Shown here: one piece after another, positions 51,570 to 59,282 of the stretch
Layout: each line of letters begins with the position of its first letter
How positions within the stretch are numbered: the first letter of the stretch is position 1
From: AP-16 sp046727735
GTDB lineage: Bacteria; Pseudomonadota; Alphaproteobacteria; Rhizobiales; Xanthobacteraceae
Reading direction: 5' to 3'
Assembly (NCBI GenBank): GCA_046727735.1
Contig: JBKPDF010000002.1
Span: 1 to 64,000, forward strand
DNA length: 64,000 bases
Notes under the pieces: model-generated
What the model was told of the DNA's origin: nothing
What the model saw: the letters and a program-made list of their open reading frames with translations, nothing else
Database searches by the model: none
Program-made: the position numbers and the translations under genes

Positions 51570-51969
51570 CAGTCGGCCGGACGGCTGCTGCGGCAAGGAC
51601 CGAAAGGTTGCCGCGGAGGAAAGTCCGGGCTCCATGGACATGCGGTGCCGGATAACGTCCGGCGAGGGTGACCCCAGGGAAAGTGCCACAGAGAAGCGAG
51701 ACCGCCGCGGCTGAAATCCCGCGGCAAGGGTGAAACGGTGCGGTAAGAGCGCACCGCGTCTGCGGCAACGCAGGCGGCACGGCAAACCCCACCGGGAGCA
51801 AGACCGAATAGGGGCGGCAGGGGAGCAATCCCCGGATCGATGTCCGGATCGGCCGCCCGGGTAGGTTGCTCGAAGCGCCGGGCAACCGGCGTTCAAGAGG
51901 AATGGCCGTCGCGCGCAGGGCGGCGTATCGGGCCCTGCGCCCTACAGAACCCGGCTTACAGGCCGGCTG
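51570..51969 (+). ncRNA. rnpB: RNase P RNA (bacterial type A)
   Basis: Universal RNase P RNA segments are present: GAGGAAAGTCCGGGCTCC (about 51616-51633), the CACAGAGAAGCGAGACCGCC region (about 51688-51707), GGGTGAAACGGTGCGGTAAGAG (about 51727-51749), and the 3' conserved ACAGAACCCGGCTTACAGGC (about 51943-51962). The ends pair as helix P1: CAGTCGGCC (51570-51578) with GGCCGGCTG (51961-51969), nine pairs with one G-U. Length of about 400 is normal. It matures tRNA 5' ends with the RnpA protein. A promoter and a strong terminator flank it. Confidence 0.97.
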
Positions 51970-51979
51970 GCGTGATTAT

Positions 51980-52020
51980 GGGGCGTCCGGCGGAAAGACC
52001 GCCGGGCGCCCCTCCATTTT
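51980..52020 (+). terminator. Rho-independent terminator of rnpB
   Basis: A 14-bp GC-rich stem (51980-51993 with 51999-52012, one T-G pair) has the five-base loop AAAGA and is followed by CTCCATTTT. The T-run overlaps the stop codon of the convergent small gene at 52019, so the 3' ends abut. Confidence 0.9.
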
Positions 52021-52537
52021 AAATCGCCGTAGAGGGGGGAACCGACGATACCGGCTGGTCTGCCAACAGGCGTCGCAACACTTCGTCTTTGTCTCTAATA
52101 GGAATGTACAGGTCAGCTATGATCGCGAGCGGCAGATTTCTATCCGCATGACCCAAATCGCTCCTGATAACCTTGACTAACTCGGCGAGCTTGTCTCGAA
52201 CCGCGAATGTCCAGAGTAGCTTTTGCTGTTCGGTCATTTCGGGCGTCGGGGTCTTTACAACAGTTTGGAATTCATGCCATTCCAAAATGGCATCTGCCGA
52301 TCCCCACATTACCAGCGCATAGTTTATGTCATAGAAATAGTTCATCAATTTTTCTTCAGCTAACTGAAGATTGGATGCCGACGTCTTTATAAAGTACATC
52401 ATGAAATCGAATATTTTTTGATACGCTTCGACTTTCTTTTCTCGTATCTTGAATTCGAGTTCCCGCTTCCTCTGAACAAAATTGGACGTTATCGCGACTC
52501 CAAACGCGACGATGGCGGCTATAATTGCCGATGCAAT
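52019..52537 (-). CDS. Membrane-anchored hypothetical protein, possible ATT start
   Basis: The frame is certain from the ATG at 52402 (127 residues, MMYFIKTSASNLQLAEEKLM...), but it stays open for 49 further codons upstream. Those codons encode a convincing N-terminal helix ASAIIAAIVAFGVAITSNFV and a charged coiled region QRKRELEFKIREKKVEAYQK. No ATG, GTG or TTG exists there. An ATT at 52537, five bases after AGAGG, would give 172 residues. Immediately upstream in the same frame is the stop of a 33-residue ORF. I do not recognise the family. The gene is much more AT-rich than its surroundings and may be acquired. A damaged start or a longer gene split by TAA are alternatives. Confidence 0.6.
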   Translation of the reverse strand: MASAIIAAIVAFGVAITSNFVQRKRELEFKIREKKVEAYQKIFDFMMYFIKTSASNLQLAEEKLMNYFYDINYALVMWGSADAILEWHEFQTVVKTPTPEMTEQQKLLWTFAVRDKLAELVKVIRSDLGHADRNLPLAIIADLYIPIRDKDEVLRRLLADQPVSSVPPSTAI

Positions 52538-52549
52538 CGGCGCCTCTAA

Positions 52550-52651
52550 TTAACTAAATAAACGATAGGCTATGTAGGCAAGAAGAGCTGAGAACGCCAG
52601 AGAAAAAATCGTTCCCACGAGAGGAAGAAATCTTGCCGGAATCCAAAACAT
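52550..52651 (-). CDS. Small membrane protein, 33 residues
   Basis: ATG at 52651, preceded by GAGGAAG at a spacing of four bases, encodes MFWIPARFLPLVGTIFSLAF followed by SALLAYIAYRLFS and TAA. It is one clear membrane span with a basic start. It is in the same frame as the larger membrane-anchored ORF downstream, with only the TAA and a TTA between them. So it is either a separate small protein co-transcribed with that ORF or the start of a single gene split by a nonsense codon. Function unknown. Confidence 0.45.
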   Translation of the reverse strand: MFWIPARFLPLVGTIFSLAFSALLAYIAYRLFS

Positions 52652-52821
52652 TGTCTTCCTCGCGAGCAACAATCTGGTCCATGACCACTTACGAGAACCG
52701 AATCATACGACTAATCTTTGCGTATTAGGCCAGCTGAATCATGCGACTGCTGTGCAATCCTGTGTACTCAACGGCAAATAGTAATGTGAACTCTCTTGCT
52801 AAAGGCGTCCCGCCCGGTTTA

Positions 52822-52841
52822 ATCTAGCTAGTCAGCTAGAT
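52822..52841 (+). promoter_or_regulatory. Inverted repeat operator of the Phd/VapC-type module
   Basis: ATCTAGCT-AGTC-AGCTAGAT is a perfect 8-bp inverted repeat with a four-base spacer, ending nine bases before the antitoxin ATG. Type II antitoxins of this class usually repress their own operon by binding such palindromes, so this is the likely autoregulatory site. Confidence 0.65.
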
Positions 52842-52850
52842 GGTAAGCAG

Positions 52851-53102
52851 ATGATCGAGATCGGCGCCTTTGAGGCCAAGAACAAACTTTCTGCCCTGCT
52901 CGACCAGGTGGAGAGCGGCAACGAGGTGGTCATCACGCGGCGGGGGCGCCCTGTGGCCAAGCTCGTTCCCGTCGAGGGGGTGGCCGATCGCAAGCAAGCA
53001 AGGGAAGCCGCGCGGCATATTCGCGAGCTCGCCAAGGCGATGAACCTCGGCTCATTCGATTGGGAGGAATGGAAACGGTACCGCGACAAAGGGCGTCCGT
53101 AG
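52851..53102 (+). CDS. Phd/YefM-type antitoxin
   Basis: 83 residues: MIEIGAFEAKNKLSALLDQVE, then GNEVVITRRGRPVAKLVPV, the classical Phd/YefM fold N-terminal DNA-binding domain. The C-terminal half (IRELAKAMNLGSFDWEEWKRY) is the toxin-neutralising tail. It is followed after one base by a PIN-domain toxin, so the unit is a Phd-VapC-type module. A palindrome just upstream is the probable operator. Confidence 0.9.
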   Translation: MIEIGAFEAKNKLSALLDQVESGNEVVITRRGRPVAKLVPVEGVADRKQAREAARHIRELAKAMNLGSFDWEEWKRYRDKGRP

Positions 53103-53103
53103 C

Positions 53104-53520
53104 GTGGCGGCAGTTGTGATCGATTCCTCGGCCACGGTTGCCTGGTTCGTGCCGGACGAGCAGGGAGCTGGATCGCAGCGACTTCTCGATCTTGTGACGG
53201 AAGAGGGCGCTCTCGTTACTAGCCTTTGGCCGATCGAGGTGGCCAATGCGCTCCTGTTCGCAGTTCGGCAGAATCGCGTGTCTCGAACGCATTGCGAGCG
53301 CGCCTTGCAATATCTCGCGAGGCTGCCGATCGAGATCGACCCGGAGACAACGGGACGAGCATGGGGTCCTACTTTCGAACTTGCGGTGCGCTTTGGACTT
53401 ACGATCTATGACGCGACTTATCTCGAATTGGCGGATCGACGCGAGCTGCCGTTGGCCTCGCTCGATCGCGAGCTGCGCGCGGCGGGTCGAGCGCTCGGCC
53501 TAAAATTGCTTGGAACTTGA
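53104..53520 (+). CDS. VapC-like PIN-domain ribonuclease toxin
   Basis: 138 residues from GTG 53104. The four acidic PIN positions are visible: Asp in VVIDSSATVAWF (residue 7), Glu in WPIEVANALLFA, Asp in LTIYDATYLELA and Asp in LASLDRELRAAG. VapC enzymes cut tRNA or rRNA when the antitoxin is lost. The gene is intact and directly follows its antitoxin. The module lies between the AT-rich patch after rnpB and the oxoprolinase gene. Confidence 0.92.
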   Translation: MAAVVIDSSATVAWFVPDEQGAGSQRLLDLVTEEGALVTSLWPIEVANALLFAVRQNRVSRTHCERALQYLARLPIEIDPETTGRAWGPTFELAVRFGLTIYDATYLELADRRELPLASLDRELRAAGRALGLKLLGT

Positions 53521-53617
53521 AGATTCCTCTGGGTCCAATTGCCTTTGACTTCAACACAACTACGGAAATGATTGAGCCTCGCGCTTCTGCGAAGCGCTCG
53601 CGTTTCGGAACGGAGCG

Positions 53618-56600
53618 ATGACCGCGGCCGAGCCACAGCGTTGGGAGTTCTGGATCGACCGCGGCGGCACGTTCACCGACGTGATCGGCAGGAAGCCGGA
53701 CGGCTCGCTCGTCGCGCACAAGCTGCTGTCGGACAATCCCGAGGCCTATCGCGACGCCGCCGTGCAGGGCATCCGCGACCTGCTCGGCCTCGCGCCGGGC
53801 GCGCCGATTCCGCCGGGGTGCATCGGCTCGATCAAAATGGGTACCACGGTCGCGACCAACGCGCTGCTCGAGCGCAAGGGCGGGCGCACGCTGCTGGTCA
53901 CCACGCGGGGCTTTCGCGACGCGCTCAAGATCGGTTATCAGGCGCGTCCCAAAATCTTTGCAAAGAAGATCGTCAAGCCCGCGATCCTCTACGAGCGCGT
54001 CGTCGAGATCGAGGAGCGCGTGCGCGCCGACGGCACGGTCGAGCGCGCCCCCGATCTCGCGCATGTCCGCGTCGTGCTCGAAACCGCAAAGGCCGACGGC
54101 ATCGCCGCGGTCGCGATCGTGTTCATGCACGCCTACCGTTACCCCGAGCACGAGCGCGGCGTTGCCGCGCTCGCGCGAAAACTAGGTTTTCCGCAGGTAT
54201 CGGCGAGCCACGAAATTTCGCCGCTGATCAAGCTCGTCGGCCGCGGCGACACCACCGTGGTCGACGCGTATCTCTCGCCGATCATCGCGCGCTACGTGGC
54301 GCAGGTCGCCCAGGAAATCGGCCTGTCAGTCACCTCCCCCCTTGCCGGGGAGGTCGGCGCGAAGCCTTCAACGGAGGGGCGACGAAGCAAACAAGATACC
54401 CCTCTCCCGGGCCCTCCCCCACAAGGGGGGAGGGAGCCGGAGAGGCCTCAGAACGAAACCGTGCGCCTCATGTTCATGATGTCGTCGGGCGGGCTCACGG
54501 CGGCCGACCTGTTCCAGGGCAAGGACGCGATCCTCTCCGGTCCCGCGGGCGGCGTGGTCGGAATGGCGGAAACCGGCCGCGCCGCCGGCTTCGAGCGGCT
54601 GATCGGCTTCGACATGGGCGGCACCTCGACCGACGTCAGCCATTTCGACGGCGAGTACGAGCGCGCGTTCGAGACCGAGGTCGCGGGCGTGCGCATGCGC
54701 GCGCCCATGATGCTGATCCACACGGTCGCGGCCGGCGGCGGCTCGATCCTGCATTTCGACGGCTCGCGCTTTCGCGTCGGCCCGGATTCCGCCGGTGCCA
54801 ATCCCGGCCCGAAATGCTACCGCCGCGGCGGGCCGCTGGCACTCACCGATGCCAACGTGATGGCCGGCAAGCTCATCCGGGAATTTTTTCCGAAAATCTT
54901 CGGGCCGCATCAGGACCAGCCGCTCGACGACGAGGCGGTGCACGGCGCATTCGCGAAACTGGCGAGCCAGGTCGGCGACGGCCGCTCGCCCGAACAGGTC
55001 GCGGACGGATTCGTGCGGATCGCCGTCGAGAACATGGCGAACGCCATCAAGAAGATCTCGGTGGAGCGCGGCTACGATGTGACGCGCTATGCGCTCAATT
55101 GCTTCGGCGGCGCCGGCGGCCAGCACGCCTGCCTGGTCGCCGACGCGCTCGGAATGACCAAGATCCTGATCCATCCGCTGTCCTCGCTGCTCTCCGCCTA
55201 CGGCATGGGATTGGCCGAGATCCGCGCGACGCGCGAGCAGGCGATCGAAGCGCCGCTCGGGCCGGAGGCGCTCGCGGAGATTTCCGGCGTCGGATGCCGG
55301 CTCGGCGAGGAGGCGCGCGCCGAGGTCATCGGACAGGGGGTGAGTGCGCGCGACGTGCAGGTCCACGTGCGCGCGCACGTGCGCTATGCCGGCACCGATA
55401 CGGCGCTGCTCGTGCCGGCGTTCGTGATCCCTCCCCGGAACGGGGAGGAGATTTTGCACGGAGCGAGCCGCAGTCACCCCCCTCTCCCCGGAGGGGAGAG
55501 GGATGGGGTGAGGGGGGACCGCGCTTCATTCCATCAGAAGGATCGTGACCCCCTCACCCGGCGGCCTGCGGCCGCCGACCCCGGATCAGGTCCGGGGCAG
55601 GCTCTCTCCCCTCCGGGGAGAGGTGAAGGGCTGCGGCCGGCGACCTCCCCTGAAGGGGCAGCAGATCCCGCGGCGATGCGATCCGCGTTCGAGGCCGCGC
55701 ATCGCTCCCGCTTCGGCTTCATCGATCCGACCAGGAGTCTCGTCGTCGAGGCCGTTTCCGTGGAGGCGGTCGGCGCATCGCGAAAATTCGAGGAGCCGAG
55801 CCTGCCGGGCGTCGAAACGGAGCCGGCGCCCGCGCAGCAAACCCGGTTCTATTCCGGCGGCGCCTGGCACGAGGCGAAGGTATTCCTGCGCGACCGGCTC
55901 GGCGCGGGCCAACGGATCACGGGACCCGCGATCCTGATCGAGCCGCATCAAACGGTGGTGGTCGAGCCAGGCTGGCAGGCGCGGATCACGGCCAAGAACC
56001 ACGTGGTGTTGGAGCGCATCGTGGCGCTCGCCCGGCGCAAAGCCATCGGAACCGAAGCCGACCCGGTGATGCTCGAGATCTTCAACAACCTGTTCATGTC
56101 GATCGCGGAGCAGATGGGTGTGTCGCTGCAGAACACCGCCTACTCCGTGAACATCAAGGAGCGGCTCGATTTCTCCTGCGCGGTGTTCGACGAGCAAGGC
56201 TCGCTGGTCGCCAACGCGCCGCACATGCCGGTGCATCTCGGCTCGATGGACCGCGCGGTCGAGACCATCATCCGCGAAAACGCCGGAAGCATCCGGCCGG
56301 GCGACGTCTACGCGATCAACGCGCCCTATAACGGCGGCACGCATCTGCCCGACATCACCGTGTGCACGCCGGTGTTCGACGAAGCCGGGCGCGAAATCCT
56401 GTTCTGGGTCGCAAGCCGGGGCCACCATGCCGACGTCGGCGGCATCTCGCCGGGCTCGATGTCGCCGCACGCGACCGATATCGAGCAGGAAGGGGTCTAC
56501 ATCGACAATTTCCGGCTGGTCGAGCAGGGCAGTTTCCGCGAGCGCGAGCTCGAAGCGCTGCTCACGCAGGCGCGGTATCCGGCGCGCAATCCGCGCCAGA

Positions 56601-57601
56601 ACATCAATGATCTAAAAGCCCAGATCGCCGCAAACGAGAAGGGCACCCACGAGCTGCGCAAGATGGTTTCCCAGTTCGGACTGCCGGTGGTGCGCGCCTA
56701 TATGGGTCACGTCCAGGACAACGCGGCCGAAAGCGTGCGCCGCGTCATCGACCGCATCCACGATGCCGCCTTCGCATATGAAATGGACCAGGGCACCTGG
56801 ATCAAGGTGAAGATCGCGGTCGACAAGGCCAGCCGCGAGGCCACCGTGGATTTCACCGGCACGTCGCCGCAGCAGGACAACAATTTCAACGCGCCCGAAC
56901 CGGTGACGCGCGCGGCGGTGCTCTACGTGTTCCGCGTAATGGTCGATGATGAGATTCCGATGAACGCCGGCTGTCTGCGGCCGATCCGCATCATCATTCC
57001 GGAAAACTCGATGCTGTCGCCGAAATATCCGGCCGCGGTCGTCGCCGGCAACGTCGAGACCTCCCAGGCCGTCACCAACTGCCTGTTCGGCGCGCTCGGC
57101 GCGCTCGCCGCCGCCCAGGGCACCATGAACAACCTCAATTTCGGCAACGAGAAATACCAATATTACGAGACGATCTGTTCCGGCTCGCCGGCCGGTCCGG
57201 GATTCGACGGCGCGGATGCCGTGCACACCCACATGACCAACACACGGCTGACGGATCCCGAAGTGCTGGAGTTTCGCTACCCGGTGCTGCTCGAAGACTT
57301 CCACATCCGAGCGGGCTCGGGCGGACGCGGGCAATGGCACGCCGGCAACGGCGTACGGCGCACGATCCGATTCCTGGAGGAGATGGATTGCACCATCCTG
57401 TCCAGCCACCGCCGCGTGCGCCCGTTCGGGCTCGCGGGCGGCGAGCCCGGCCAGGTCGGCGAGAACTGGGTGCGGCGCCGAGACGGCCGCATGGAGCGGC
57501 TCGCAGGCTGCGATGCGACAACGATCGGCCCGGGCGAAGCGGTCGTGATTGAGCCGCCGACCGCGGGCGGCTACGGCGATCCGAAGGCGCGCAAGAGCTG
57601 A
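53618..57601 (+). CDS. HyuA-HyuB fused 5-oxoprolinase/hydantoinase with two repeat insertions
   Basis: 1327 residues, about 110-130 longer than the family norm as I recall it. The HyuA half begins FWIDRGGTFTDVIG, with IKMGTTVATNALLERKGGR, GFDMGGTSTDVSHFDG, TVAAGGGSILHFDG and NCFGGAGGQHACLVAD. HyuB begins at about residue 815 (DPVMLEIFNNLFMSIAEQMG) and ends GPGEAVVIEPPTAGGYGDP. Two stretches do not belong to the fold: residues about 237-280 (TSPLAGEVGAKPSTEG..) and 604-686 (PPLPGGERDGVRGD..). At the DNA level these are palindromic repeats kept in frame. The enzyme would hydrolyse 5-oxoproline or hydantoins with ATP. Whether it is active with the inserts is open. Confidence 0.92.
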   Translation: MTAAEPQRWEFWIDRGGTFTDVIGRKPDGSLVAHKLLSDNPEAYRDAAVQGIRDLLGLAPGAPIPPGCIGSIKMGTTVATNALLERKGGRTLLVTTRGFRDALKIGYQARPKIFAKKIVKPAILYERVVEIEERVRADGTVERAPDLAHVRVVLETAKADGIAAVAIVFMHAYRYPEHERGVAALARKLGFPQVSASHEISPLIKLVGRGDTTVVDAYLSPIIARYVAQVAQEIGLSVTSPLAGEVGAKPSTEGRRSKQDTPLPGPPPQGGREPERPQNETVRLMFMMSSGGLTAADLFQGKDAILSGPAGGVVGMAETGRAAGFERLIGFDMGGTSTDVSHFDGEYERAFETEVAGVRMRAPMMLIHTVAAGGGSILHFDGSRFRVGPDSAGANPGPKCYRRGGPLALTDANVMAGKLIREFFPKIFGPHQDQPLDDEAVHGAFAKLASQVGDGRSPEQVADGFVRIAVENMANAIKKISVERGYDVTRYALNCFGGAGGQHACLVADALGMTKILIHPLSSLLSAYGMGLAEIRATREQAIEAPLGPEALAEISGVGCRLGEEARAEVIGQGVSARDVQVHVRAHVRYAGTDTALLVPAFVIPPRNGEEILHGASRSHPPLPGGERDGVRGDRASFHQKDRDPLTRRPAAADPGSGPGQALSPPGRGEGLRPATSPEGAADPAAMRSAFEAAHRSRFGFIDPTRSLVVEAVSVEAVGASRKFEEPSLPGVETEPAPAQQTRFYSGGAWHEAKVFLRDRLGAGQRITGPAILIEPHQTVVVEPGWQARITAKNHVVLERIVALARRKAIGTEADPVMLEIFNNLFMSIAEQMGVSLQNTAYSVNIKERLDFSCAVFDEQGSLVANAPHMPVHLGSMDRAVETIIRENAGSIRPGDVYAINAPYNGGTHLPDITVCTPVFDEAGREILFWVASRGHHADVGGISPGSMSPHATDIEQEGVYIDNFRLVEQGSFRERELEALLTQARYPARNPRQNINDLKAQIAANEKGTHELRKMVSQFGLPVVRAYMGHVQDNAAESVRRVIDRIHDAAFAYEMDQGTWIKVKIAVDKASREATVDFTGTSPQQDNNFNAPEPVTRAAVLYVFRVMVDDEIPMNAGCLRPIRIIIPENSMLSPKYPAAVVAGNVETSQAVTNCLFGALGALAAAQGTMNNLNFGNEKYQYYETICSGSPAGPGFDGADAVHTHMTNTRLTDPEVLEFRYPVLLEDFHIRAGSGGRGQWHAGNGVRRTIRFLEEMDCTILSSHRRVRPFGLAGGEPGQVGENWVRRRDGRMERLAGCDATTIGPGEAVVIEPPTAGGYGDPKARKS
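54327..54457. repeat. Palindromic repeat inserted in frame in the oxoprolinase gene (copy F)
   Basis: Arms CACCTCCCCCCTTGCCGGGG-AGG and CCTCCCCCACAAGGGGGGAGGG pair with each other and match intergenic copy E at 41.1 kb, including 20 identical bases at 54411-54430. The insert encodes about 44 residues rich in Pro and Gly between EIGLS and VRLMFMMSSGG, where the family is normally continuous. It contains no stop in the coding frame. Confidence 0.82.
55427..55674. repeat. Larger composite repeat inserted in frame in the oxoprolinase gene (copy G)
   Basis: Contains CTCTCCCC-GGAGGGGAGAG (55484-55502), CCCCTCACC-paired arms, the hairpin CGGCGGCCTGCGGCCGCCG (55558-55576), CCCCGGA-TCAGGT-CCGGGG (about 55579-55597), and a second CTCTCCCCTCCGGGGAGAG (55604-55622). 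It adds about 82 residues between TDTALLVPAF and MRSAFEAAHRSRFGFID, which are adjacent in normal family members. Several modules look like separate repeat units placed side by side. Confidence 0.82.
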
Positions 57602-57764
57602 GCGCGCGGTGCTGCCGTCCACAAAAAAGCCGCGCGGGCCTGACATCGTGGCGCTGCGGACGGCCTTCGGCGTCCTCGGGCTTGGGCGGTTTGCCGCAAG
57701 CACTTCCTGGATTATAGGTGCCCCTGCTGCCCAGCGTGGCAGTCCCGCCCCCGAATGGATTCCC

Positions 57765-58145
57765 GTGCCGGACCGCGATCAAGCCTCACGCTTTGCTGGA
57801 GTGCGCGTGCTCATCATCGAGGATGAGACGCTGATCTCGCTGCTGCTCGAAGACATGCTCACCGAGCTCGGCTGCACGGTTCTGGGCTCGGCATCGAGCG
57901 TCGAGGCGGCGATCGAGATGCTCGATCGGGCGGCGCCGGGCGTGGTGGTGCTCGACATCAATCTCGCCGGCGAGAAGAGCTATGCGGTCGCCGAAGCACT
58001 GGTCGAGCGGCGGGTACCGTTCGTGTTTTCGACCGGCTACGCGGACGGTCGGCTCGATGCGCCCTGGCAAGGCCGGCCGGTGCTGCAAAAACCTTTCGGC
58101 CAGGAGCAGCTTGCCCAAGCCCTGGACGCGGCCCTGAAATCCTGA
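57765..58145 (+). CDS. Single-domain response regulator
   Basis: 126 residues from GTG 57765. An open frame extends further upstream but lacks family character. Receiver motifs are VLIIEDETLISLLLEDML (acidic pair), the phosphorylated Asp in VVVLDINLAGEKSY, the switch Ser/Thr in FVFSTGYADGRL and the Lys in RPVLQKPF. There is no output domain. Such CheY-like proteins in Hyphomicrobiales often relay phosphate to histidine kinases or phosphotransferases. No kinase is adjacent, so the partner is unknown. Confidence 0.85.
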   Translation: MPDRDQASRFAGVRVLIIEDETLISLLLEDMLTELGCTVLGSASSVEAAIEMLDRAAPGVVVLDINLAGEKSYAVAEALVERRVPFVFSTGYADGRLDAPWQGRPVLQKPFGQEQLAQALDAALKS

Positions 58146-58315
58146 GCGGGGTCCACGCGCTCGCGCGCATGCGCGCGCATGTTCGTCCCGCGAGCCCTCG
58201 CGATTTCGCGGCTAGATGCTTCGGAGCCAAATTGCCCCCGCCTTCCCCTCAAAAGCGATCACGAGTTCCGATCATGGTCGAAGACTATGGCGGCTGATGC
58301 TGATTCGTCATCGAC

Positions 58316-58444
58316 GTGATCCTGGTCGCCGCGCTCGGGCTCGCGATCGCGTACGGCGTCTGGGGACGGCGAAATGCGCGCCGTGATCCGGAATCTGAAC
58401 GCGCCCGCGAAGAAGCGACGCGGCAGGTCTATCGCGAGGGCTGA
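58316..58444 (+). CDS. Possible small membrane protein, 42 residues
   Basis: From GTG 58316: one hydrophobic helix (V/M)ILVAALGLAIAYGVW, then a very charged tail GRRNARRDPESERAREEA ending VYREG. Codon use and the helix-plus-charged-tail layout look like a real small membrane protein. The open frame begins only six codons after a stop, so GTG is the only usual start. No clear ribosome-binding site is visible. Function unknown. Confidence 0.4.
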   Translation: MILVAALGLAIAYGVWGRRNARRDPESERAREEATRQVYREG

Positions 58445-58546
58445 TCGAGCCTGTGAACCTCCCCACAAGCGACAAAGTTTGGAATCGACTGGTGAAATCT
58501 AACAAAGTTCCTCTTCGTCGAAATGCATTTCCGAATGCCGCAGCTT

Positions 58547-58915
58547 TCATTCTTTTTCGTTTTGATTCTGCGATCCGATATGCAGCCGCGGCTCCATGCG
58601 CTCGTGCAGCACCCGGACAATCTCAATAACACCCGGATCTATCACGCGATAGAAGATGAGATGCATCGGGTTGGCGACCGGCGCCTCGCGGCTATCGTGG
58701 CGGCTGTGGCGAATGTGGAAGCTGCGAATGCCGGGGTGCAACTCGGCCCGCTCGACAGTTGAACGCCCTTGCGGCTCGACCGCGACGCGGCGCATGGCGG
58801 CCGTAAGACATGCTCGATAGCGGATACGGCCCCCCTTGCCGTGAAGCTGTTCGCTCCTTCTCAGGATGGCCGCGATATCGACCTTCGCCGGCTCGGAAAC
58901 TCGATATCGCGCCAT
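58547..58915 (-). CDS. ParE/RelE-type toxin
   Basis: 122 residues: ARYRVSEPAKVDIAAILRRSE at the start, then GKGGRIRYRACLTAAMRRVA, PGIRSFHIRHSR, and the late core MHLIFYRVIDPGVIEIVRVLHE with the family's R-V-LH-RM ending. A hydrophilic tail of about 16 residues (RLHIGSQNQNEKE) extends past the usual end. It follows its ParD-like antitoxin by six bases. ParE toxins poison gyrase and RelE toxins cleave mRNA; the sequence alone does not decide which. Confidence 0.88.
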   Translation of the reverse strand: MARYRVSEPAKVDIAAILRRSEQLHGKGGRIRYRACLTAAMRRVAVEPQGRSTVERAELHPGIRSFHIRHSRHDSREAPVANPMHLIFYRVIDPGVIEIVRVLHERMEPRLHIGSQNQNEKE

Positions 58916-58921
58916 GCCGGA

Positions 58922-59194
58922 TCAACGGCGCGCAGGGGCTGCAATCTCGTCCAGATAGGCGTCCAAATCCCCGTCCTCGATTTCGGTGTAGTCGCCGCGA
59001 TCAAGCGCCGCGACTCCTTGCTGAATGGAGAGACGCAGCTTGTCGAGCCTGAGCGCCTCCTCCGCACGACGCTGCTGTAGCGCGCGGATCGCGTCGCGCA
59101 CGACTTCGCTAGCATTGCCGTACTCGCCCGCTTTTTGGACCTCATCAATGAAGGCATCTTGTTCGGGCGTGAGATTGATATTGCGGGTAGGCAC
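58922..59194 (-). CDS. ParD-type ribbon-helix-helix antitoxin
   Basis: 90 residues: MPTRNINLTPEQDAFIDEVQ, GEYGNASEVVRDAIRAL (the RHH second helix), QQRRAEEALRLDKLRLSIQQG and an acidic C-terminus DYTEIEDGDLDAYLDEIA. This is the ParD/CopG antitoxin pattern. It forms an operon with the downstream ParE-type toxin. This is the third type II module in the window and an intact counterpart to the broken one at 17.1 kb. Confidence 0.9.
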   Translation of the reverse strand: MPTRNINLTPEQDAFIDEVQKAGEYGNASEVVRDAIRALQQRRAEEALRLDKLRLSIQQGVAALDRGDYTEIEDGDLDAYLDEIAAPARR

Positions 59195-59282
59195 TCTTGC
59201 CTCGCAAATTGATCGAAGAAGGTAGCAGTATTGGCAAAAATTGCCAAGACTTTGGCGACGTACAACCCTCCAGCAAGCGGAT

